This document shows positions 56,768 to 64,000 of a DNA stretch of 64,000 bases, one piece after another. How positions within the stretch are numbered: position 1 is the first letter of the stretch; each line of letters begins with the position of its first letter. The notes under the pieces are model-generated. The model was given only the letters and a program-made list of their open reading frames with translations. It ran no database searches and was not told where the DNA came from. Origin of the DNA: DASQUK01 sp963717085 (GTDB taxonomy: Bacteria; Actinomycetota; Acidimicrobiia; Acidimicrobiales; VFJN01); NCBI GenBank assembly GCA_963717085.1, contig CAVQVM010000022.1, forward strand, positions 120,775 to 184,774, read 5' to 3'. The position numbers were made by a program, and so were the translations under genes.

Positions 56768-58095
56768 CCACGGCGACCGCTTTCCTCGGGGGCCTCTCCC
56801 GCCTCGAGCCCCGGCCCAACGGCCACCATCCCGCCTGGCTCACGGAGGCTCGCCGCGCCGGTTTCGGGTGGGTGGCAGAGCACGGGTTCCCGACGCTCAA
56901 GGACGAGGACTGGCGCTACACCCGCCTCGGGCCCATCTTGGAGGTGCCGTTCCAGCCGGCCGCGACCGGGATGGGTTACCGGCTGTCGTCGAGCACGATC
57001 GACGCGCTGGCCGCCGACCTGGGCGGCACGCGGCTGGTCTTCGTCAACGGCCACTTCGCTCCCGAGCTGTCGTCGCTGACCGAGCTGCCCGAAGGCGCCA
57101 CGGTGACGAGCCTCGCCTCGGTGTTGGCCGAGGGAGCGGAGCGCCTCGAACCGCTCTTCACGCGCCCGTTCGCAGCACATCACCACGCCTTCACGGCGCT
57201 CAACGCCGCCCTCACCGAGGACGGGGCGTTCATCCGCATCCCGGCCGACACGACCGTCGACCAGCCGATCCATCTCGTGTTCGTCTCGGACAGCCCCACT
57301 TCTCCTCTGCTGTCGAGCCCCCGGTCGGTGGTCCTGGCCGGGCCCCGTAGCCGGGTGGCGATCGTCGAGACCCACGTCGGCGTCCCCGGCGACGTGTACC
57401 TCACCAACGCCGTCACCGAGGTCGCCCTCGCCGACGGCGCCGCGGTCGAGCACTACAAGGTGCAGGACGAGCCCGACACCGCGTTCCACCTCGGGCTCCT
57501 CGACGTCCACCAGGGCCGGGCCAGCCGCTTCTCGTCGCACTCGGTGGCCCTTGGGTCCTCGATCGCCCGCCACGAGGTGCGGGTGGGTCTCGAGGCCGAG
57601 GGGGCCGAGGTCAGCCTCGACGGCCTGTACATGGCCCGGGGCGACCAGCACCACGACAACCCGATCCTGATCGAGCACGCCGCGCCCCGCTGCACCAGCC
57701 GCCAGCTCTACAAGGGCGTGGTGGACGGGCGCGGCCACGGCGTGTTCAACGGGCGCGTCGTCGTCCACCCGGGCGCGCTCGGCACCGACGCCGCCCAGAC
57801 CAACAAGAACCTGCTCCTGTCCGACCGGGCCGAGGTAGACACCCGGCCGCGCCTGGAGATCCTGGCCGACGACGTGCGCTGCACCCACGGCGCCGCGGTG
57901 GGCCGACTCGACGAGGACGCCGTGTTCTACCTGCGCTCCCGTGGGGTTCCCCACCAGATGGCGCGGGGCTTGCTCATCTCCGCGTTCGTGAACGAGCTGG
58001 TGGACCGGCTTCGACTGGAGCCGCTGCGCTCGCGGGTGGAGAAGCTGGTCGCCCACCGGCTCGCGACAGGCGGCGAAGAGGCGGCGAAGACATGA
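56764..58095 (+). CDS. sufD: Fe-S cluster scaffold subunit SufD
   Basis: Partner of SufB (443 aa). N-terminal FPTLKDEDWRYTRLGPILEV and C-terminal beta-helix with HDNPILIEHAAPRCTSRQLY, GVFNGRVVVHPGALGTDAAQ and RGVPHQMARGLLISAFVNEL are typical. ATG 56764 overlaps the sufC stop and its own stop overlaps sufS, so the operon is tightly coupled. Confidence 0.96.
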
Positions 58096-59375
58096 CCGCG
58101 GTGCAGACGAGCGCTCTCGCCCTGAATCCCCGCCCAGCAGACGCTGGCGACGGTGCTCACCTCGACGTCGAGCGGGTGCGTCAGGAGTTCCCGATCCTCG
58201 CCGAGAGGCCCTACGGCAAGCCCCTCGTCTACCTCGACAGCGCGGCCACCAGCCAGAAGCCCCAGGCCGTGATCGACGCGATGTCGGCGTTCTACTCGAG
58301 GGACAACGCCAATGTGCACCGGGGCGTGCACTACCTCTCCGAGCGGGCGACCGAGGCCTACGAGGCCGCCCGAGCAAAGGTCGGGGGCTTCCTCAACGCC
58401 GCCCACGCCTCCGAGATCGTCTTCACCCGGGGCACCACCGAGGCCATCAACCTGGTGGCCCAGACCTACGCCGGGACCCATCTCGGCGAGGGCGACGAGG
58501 TGCTCATCACGGCGATGGAGCACCACTCCAACATCGTCCCCTGGCAGATGGTCTGTGAGCAGCGGGGCGCCCGTCTTCGGGTCGCGCCCATCAGCGATGC
58601 CGGCGAGCTGTTGGTCGACGAACTCGAAGAGCTCATCGGGCCGAGCACCAAGCTCGTGGCGGTCACCCACGTCTCCAACGTGCTCGGCACGATCAACCCG
58701 ATCCGGCGCATCACCGACATCGCCCACGCCCGGGGCGCTCACGTGCTCGTCGACGGCGCCCAGGCGGCCCCGCACCTCGACATCGACGTCCAGGCGCTGG
58801 GCTGTGACTTCTATGCGCTGTCGGGTCACAAGATGTACGGGCCCACCGGCATCGGCGTGCTCTGGGGCCGAGGCGAGCTGCTCGAGGAGATGCCCCCCTA
58901 CCAGGGCGGCGGCGACATGATCGCCTCGGTCAGCTTCGAGCGCACCGTCTACAACAAGGTCCCCTACAAGTTCGAGGCGGGCACGGCGAACCTGGCCGGC
59001 GCCGTCGGCCTGGGGGCGGCCATCGACTTTCTGGATCGCCTTGGGCATGAGGCGCTCGCCGCCCACGAACACGACGTCCTTACCTACGGCATCCGAGCGC
59101 TGTCCGAAGTCCCCGGCCTCCGGCTCATCGGCACGGCCCCCGCCAAGGCCAGCGTGCTGTCCTTCCTGCTCGACGGCGTGCACCCCCACGACATCGGCAC
59201 CGTCCTCGACCGCCACGGCGTCGCCATCCGCGCCGGCCATCACTGCGCCCAGCCCTTGCTCGCCCGCTTGGGTTTGGCCGCCACCGCCCGCGCCTCGCTG
59301 GCCTGCTACAGCACCCGCCACGACATTGATGTGCTCGTGGCCGGCCTCGACACGGTCAAGGAGGCCCTCCGGTGA
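58092..59375 (+). CDS. sufS: group II cysteine desulfurase
   Basis: PLP enzyme (427 aa) that takes sulfur from cysteine as a persulfide. YLDSAATSQKPQAVIDAM at the N-terminus, PLP Lys in YALSGHKMYGPTGIGVLWG, catalytic Cys in RAGHHCAQPLLARLG. Sulfur is passed to SufU, encoded next with overlapping start. Family-normal length. Confidence 0.96.
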   Translation: MTAVQTSALALNPRPADAGDGAHLDVERVRQEFPILAERPYGKPLVYLDSAATSQKPQAVIDAMSAFYSRDNANVHRGVHYLSERATEAYEAARAKVGGFLNAAHASEIVFTRGTTEAINLVAQTYAGTHLGEGDEVLITAMEHHSNIVPWQMVCEQRGARLRVAPISDAGELLVDELEELIGPSTKLVAVTHVSNVLGTINPIRRITDIAHARGAHVLVDGAQAAPHLDIDVQALGCDFYALSGHKMYGPTGIGVLWGRGELLEEMPPYQGGGDMIASVSFERTVYNKVPYKFEAGTANLAGAVGLGAAIDFLDRLGHEALAAHEHDVLTYGIRALSEVPGLRLIGTAPAKASVLSFLLDGVHPHDIGTVLDRHGVAIRAGHHCAQPLLARLGLAATARASLACYSTRHDIDVLVAGLDTVKEALR

Positions 59376-59827
59376 ACGTTGACCTCGGAGACCTCTACCA
59401 GGAAGTGATCATCGACCACGGCCGCCATCCGCGGAACTTCGGTGAGCTCGCGGGCGCCACCCATACCGCCGAGGGTTTCAACCCCCTGTGCGGTGACCAG
59501 CTCACGCTCTACGTCAAGCTCGCCGACGGCCACATCGCCGCCATCGCCTTCCAGGGCGCCGGATGCGCCATCTCCCAAGCCTCGGCCTCCTTGATGACCA
59601 CGGCGCTCAAGGGCAAGCACGAAGAGGAGGCCCTCGCCCTGTTCGGGCGTGTCCACGCCATGCTGACCGAAGGCCCCAACGGCGGGGTCCGCCCGGCGGA
59701 GCTGGGCAAGCTCGCCGTGCTCTCCGGCGTCTGGGAGTTCCCGATGCGGGTGAAGTGCGCCACCCTCGCCTGGCACACGCTGCGAAGCGCCCTCGAAGCC
59801 ACCGCCGAACCGGTCTCGACGGAGTAG
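59372..59827 (+). CDS. sufU: SufU sulfur-transfer protein
   Basis: IscU-like protein (151 aa) acting as zinc-dependent sulfur acceptor for SufS in Gram-positive suf systems. Ligand cysteines are in FNPLCGDQLTLYVKL, FQGAGCAISQASASLM and VKCATLAWHTL. A short insertion between the second and third motifs is the mark of SufU versus IscU. GTG 59372 overlaps the sufS stop. Confidence 0.95.
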   Translation: MNVDLGDLYQEVIIDHGRHPRNFGELAGATHTAEGFNPLCGDQLTLYVKLADGHIAAIAFQGAGCAISQASASLMTTALKGKHEEEALALFGRVHAMLTEGPNGGVRPAELGKLAVLSGVWEFPMRVKCATLAWHTLRSALEATAEPVSTE

Positions 59828-59832
59828 GCGCC

Positions 59833-60385
59833 ATGGCCTTCGACCGACACACACCGATCGAACTGAAGCGGGACTGCGAGGCGACCCTGATCCCCGGCGG
59901 GCAAAAGGTGACGCTCCGGCGAGGCGACCACGTCGTGGTGACCCAGGCCCTCGGTGGCAGCTTCACCGTCCAGACCGACCGGGGCTACCTCGCCCGGGTA
60001 GGCACCCAGGACGCCGACGCGCTCAGGCCTCGACGCCACCCAGGCCGACGAAGCACCAGCGGACTCCGGCTGCTTCGACCTGCGGAAGGTCATCGAGCAG
60101 CTCAAGACTGTCTACGACCCCGAGATCCCCGTCAATGTGGTCGACCTCGGGCTGATCTACGCCTGCGACGCCCGGCCGCTCGCCGACGGCAGCCACCGGG
60201 TCGAGATCAAGATGTCCATGACCGCGCCCGGCTGTGGGATGGGCGACGTGTTGAGAGACGACGCCCGCGCCAGGGTGCAGACGATCCCCGGCGTCAGCGA
60301 CGTCGACATCGAGCTGGTCTGGGACCCGCCGTGGAACCCGAGCCGCATGTCCGAAGCCGCCCGACTCCAGCTCGGGATGCTGTGA
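59833..60385 (+). CDS. sufT: SufT-family (DUF59) Fe-S assembly protein with a +1 frame break
   Basis: The first 64 codons from ATG 59833 read ELKRDCEATLIPGGQKVTLR and LGGSFTVQTDRGYLARVG, typical SufT. The continuation DLRKVIEQLKTVYDPEIPVN, VVDLGLIYACD and MTAPGCGMGDVLRDDARARV is in the +1 frame. The break is at 60022-60028: CTC, one extra A, then GGC. Joined length is about 183 residues, normal for the family. SufT helps load clusters onto targets. Options are a one-base insertion (null allele), a sequencing error, or +1 recoding. Confidence 0.85.
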
Positions 60386-60440
60386 CCGGGCCACGCCGAG
60401 TCCGTTTGATGAGAACCGAACCAGAGGAGAACCCATCACC

Positions 60441-60686
60441 ATGAAGGTCTGGATCGACCAGGACCTGTGCACGGGCGACGGCCTGTGCGAGGAGATCGCA
60501 CCCGACGTGTTCACCCTCCTCGACGACGGCCTGGCCTACGTCAAGGAAGGCGACAAGGTCTTCGCCGACGCCAAGGGCAACCCCCAGGGCGCAGAGGGCA
60601 TGGCCAACGTCCCCGCCGGCCAAGAGGAGGCCGTGATCGAGTCGGCCGAGGAATGCCCGGGCGAGTGCATCTTCATCGAGGCGTAG
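60441..60686 (+). CDS. single-cluster ferredoxin
   Basis: An 81-residue acidic ferredoxin: DQDLCTGDGLCEEIAPDVFT with a CX5C pair and a closing ECPGECIFIEA. The pattern fits the small 3Fe-4S/4Fe-4S ferredoxins of actinobacteria that serve P450s and other oxidoreductases. Here it follows sufT and could supply electrons for cluster assembly. ATG 60441 has AGAGGAGAAC upstream. The large sigma gene begins 35 bp after its stop. Confidence 0.88.
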   Translation: MKVWIDQDLCTGDGLCEEIAPDVFTLLDDGLAYVKEGDKVFADAKGNPQGAEGMANVPAGQEEAVIESAEECPGECIFIEA

Positions 60687-60721
60687 CGACGAGCGCCGCG
60701 CGCCGCCACCAGGGAAGAGCC

Positions 60722-63590
60722 ATGCACACGACCGGCTCGAGCGACGGCCGCCCGGGCGCGCCGGTTCAGCGCGCCGGGAGCGGGATCGGCCTCGTCGACC
60801 TGGACGTGTCCGGGCCGGTGCCGGGCCGAGGGTTGAACGAAGCGCAGACGGTGTGCACTTCCCATGGCTCGCTCGAACGGACGCCAGGAGCGCTGTTTCG
60901 CGCCATGGGGGCCCTCTTCCTGCTCGAGAAGCCGGCGTCCTCCCGTGAAGCGCTGGCCCGGGAGCTGGCCGAGGACCTGGGGGCGCTCGGCGTCGACTAC
61001 CACGTCCGCACGCTGAAGCGGCAGCTCGCCGGCCGGGTGTCGTCGGTTCCCCCCGAGGTCGAGGCGGCCATGCGCCACCTCCTGCTCCGAGCCAACCCCC
61101 TGCGGACCGATGTCGACATCGAGCAGGCGCTGGGCGCCGCCGGCCTGCGGGTCGCTCCAGAAGAGCGCCAGCCGACGTATCTCTCCACCGTAGGCATCGT
61201 CGCCATGGCCCAGCTCTGGCTGTTGTATAACCCGACCCGCTCACGCCGGTCCCTCGCCGTGGTGCTCTCCGAGCGGCTGGCCCGGCGCGGCGTTCAACTT
61301 AAGGTCGACCCGCTCCAGAACATCCTCGCTGGGAGACAGCCCCTCGCCCGCCGCGAGATGCAAGAGGAGCTGCTGGCCCTCCTCTCGGCGTACGGGATTG
61401 GCTCGGCAGCAGAGGCTGGCCAGCGCTGGCAGCAGCAGCAACAGGACATCGCTGCCTACCTCGAGGACCGGGCCCTCGTGCCGGCTGACCCTGTGGTGGA
61501 CCTCGCGAGGGCCTGGAAGCTCCGCAACCACCAACCATCGTCGAGGCATCTCGCGGTCATCCTCCAGCACAAGCTTGGGGACCGCGGCCTCGACGTGGGC
61601 CTGCACCAGATCCAGGCGGGCCTGGACGGCAAGGCCAACCACGTCCGGCACGCGCTGGTCGCCGAGCTGGAGGGCCTGGCGCGCGAGGGCCTACCCGAAG
61701 GGCACGACCTGGCGAACGAGGTCAGGACAGCCGCGCAGAACCAGGCGAGGCAGATCGACCTGTGCTGGGTCAAGGCCGAGCCGATCTCGACTCTGGCCAC
61801 CGCCTGGCTCGCGGAGCACCCCGGCGCCACCATGCGCCAGCTCGCCCTTCGCGTGGCGAAGTCGGCGCGGCGCATGGGTTACGCGACCAGCCCGAACACC
61901 ATCCAACCGATCCTTGCTGGCCACAAGAAGCGGACGCGGGGCTTCGTGTACCGCGCCCTGCTCAAGCAGTTCCCGGGCGCGGGCGATCACGTCCCCGAGG
62001 AGCATGTCATCGCCGCGCCCTGGGCGGCGCGCGCCAGCGAGCGGACCTCTCGCCCCCCGGCGGAACCGAGTCGCAGCCGATCGCGGGCGAAGCTCTCGGG
62101 CCGCGACACGGCGGCCTTCAACGCTGATCCGCTGGCCGCGTACCTCCGAAGCGCCAGGGGCCTGTTGGTCCCCGGCCCCGAGGCGCAGGTCGAGCTGGCC
62201 CGCAGGATCGAAGAGGCCGAACGCGACCTGCTCGGTGTCCTGCTCCGCTCGGCCGTCGCGACCGGAGAACTCGCCGCCGTCGCCCGAAAGCTGGACGAAG
62301 GGAAGCTGTCCCCCTGGGACGTCGTCGTCGGCGCCAGGCCCGACGGCGAGGCCGCCACGCGCCAGGCGCGCGACGAGCTGCGCCGCGCTCTCAGCGAGGT
62401 CTCCAGGCTCGAGGCGTTGCGCGAGGAACGCAGACGCGAGCTGTGTTCGGACCAGCGAACCTCGGAGGAGCGGGCGGCACAGCTTCGTCTGGAGCTCGAG
62501 GCGCTCTGGCAGCAGATGGCCCTCGTCCTCGCCGGGACCCGTGTGGCCGGCGAGCACGTGCAGCGCATGAGCGGGCAGCTCGGGGCGCTCGTCGCGACCG
62601 CCGACGCACTCCTGCGCGAAGGCACGGCGGCCAGCCCGGACCTCGAGCGCGTCGAGGAGCGAGCAGGCCTTCCCCTCGCGGGAGATGAAGCGGACGTGGC
62701 GAGAAGCTCAGGCTGCGGAGCGCCGGGTGGCAACGGCCAAGAACGAGATGGTCAGGGCCAACCTGCTGCTGGTCGTGGCCATCGCCAAGAAGTACCAGGG
62801 CCGGGGCCTCGACCTCCCCGATCTCATCCAGGAGGGCAACATCGGGCTGCTACGGTCCGTGGAGAAGTTCGACCGCCGCCAGGGGTCGAAGTTCTCGACC
62901 TACGCCACCTGGTGGATCCGCCAGCGGATGCAACGAGCGGTCGCCGACCAGGGCCGAACGATCCGGCTTCCCCGCCACATTTCTGACAAGGTCGATCGAC
63001 TGCGCCGGGCAGCAGGCGACGGTTTCGAGGGAGCTGGCACGCCTTCATCGCCCGACGACCTCGCCGAAGCCGCGGGGCTGGCGCCGGGCGAAGCCCCGAG
63101 GCTCCTCCTGCTCGCCAGAGGCGCCATCTCGTTGCAGGCGCCGGTGGGCGGCGGCGACACCGCCCTGGAAGACTTTCTCGCGGACAAGGCGGCGATCGAG
63201 CCTCTCGACGCCGCGCTCCAGAGCGAGATCATCGACGGGGTGCGGCACGCGCTGGCGCGGCTGGAGCCGCGTGAGGCCTGCGTGCTCCGCCTTCGCTACG
63301 GCATCGGCACCGCTGCCGAGCACACGACCGGGGAGGTAGCACGGCAGCTCGGCCTGTCGCGAGAACGCGTCCGCCAGATTCAGCTGGACGCGCTGGCGCA
63401 CCTGCGCGAGGAGGCGCAGATGCTGCAGGCGCTCCTCGACCCCGACGCCCGACACTCCCCCGACGCGTGCGCCGCGTCCGGCGCCTGGCCCATGGCAGGA
63501 CGTCGAAGGCAAGCGCCGGCACGTGGTCCAGGCCGCACCCGCCGAATGGCACACGGGAGCGCCGAACGCATCCAGAACGGAGGCAAATGA
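60722..63590 (+). CDS. large sigma-70 factor with four N-terminal repeats; +1 frame break at 62678
   Basis: Two overlapping frames make one protein of about 955 residues. ATG 60722 (AGGGAAG upstream) starts a frame with four ~65-residue modules at residues ~62-122, 163-224, 262-322 and 358-419, each ending (I/L)LAG...R...LL. Then comes sigma region 1.2 (DPLAAYLRSARGLLVPGPEA, ELARRIEEAERDLLG). After CTC 62675-62677 one base (62678) must be skipped to reach EMVRANLLLVVAIAKKYQGR (region 2.1), FSTYATWWIRQRMQRAV (2.3-2.4) and TTGEVARQLGLSRERVRQIQ (4.2). It is group 1/2-like in regions 2-4. An ATG at 62685 could start a shorter sigma lacking region 1.2, but the ribosome-binding site is too close. 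Confidence 0.8.
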
Positions 63591-63592
63591 GC

Positions 63593-64000
<408 letters not shown>

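Noticed and set aside
60022..62678. Shared programmed +1 frameshifting signal at CTC codons
   Set aside because: Two sites are too few, and a Leu tRNA reading CTC would re-pair poorly after slipping to TCA or TCG; noted only as a possibility within the separate findings.
62685..63590. Separate short sigma factor starting at ATG 62685
   Set aside because: Only two bases separate GGAG from the ATG, region 1.2 would be missing, and homology runs continuously across the junction; kept as an alternative in the sigma entry only.

Overview
The window is high-GC DNA (about 70% by eye) with GTG/ATG starts, tight ATGA overlaps and actinobacterial gene types: an NdgR/LtbR-type regulator facing leuCD, a SufR-led suf operon with sufU and sufT, RsbW/SigB-type regulation and a form I cox cluster. 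The mix suggests an environmental actinomycete, perhaps of the Acidimicrobiia, but no rRNA or other marker fixes the genus. At least 14 genes carry a TANNNT -10 hexamer 6-9 nt before the start codon, so leaderless mRNAs look common.

Layout. 1-31 kb is ordinary, compact chromosome: an S9 peptidase (cut by the left edge), serA, leuA behind a leucine attenuator, an M1 peptidase, a STAS / sigma / anti-sigma stress module, leuCD with its divergent IclR regulator, an acyl-CoA synthetase, a LysR gene facing coxMSL, an XdhC-YHS protein, a carbonic anhydrase, greA, then leuB-ilvE-cimA, a kinase-fold gene, a hydrolase and gltX. serA, leuA, leuCD, leuB, ilvE and cimA together supply serine, leucine and (through citramalate) isoleucine.

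At 31.66 kb a tRNA-Gln(CTG) marks the start of an integrated element: excisionase-like HTH, tyrosine integrase, XRE repressor, a second HTH gene and a MobF-type relaxase/helicase broken by four frameshifts. 38.3-53 kb is a loose accessory region of small hypothetical genes, decayed fragments, repeats, an AmrS-type radical SAM gene, a CGNR zinc-finger protein, two tenA genes (one scrambled), a TPP riboswitch with no recognisable target, and a HEPN-like gene.

53-64 kb returns to dense, ordered coding DNA: sufR facing rhodanese-sufB-sufC-sufD-sufS-sufU-sufT-ferredoxin, then a very large sigma-70 factor whose N-terminal half holds four copies of a roughly 100-residue repeat I do not recognise, then an Mrp/NBP35-type Fe-S carrier running off the right edge. 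The suf-linked repeat-bearing sigma factor is the best candidate for something undescribed. Both sufT and this sigma gene contain one +1 frame discontinuity, so sequence error must be excluded first.
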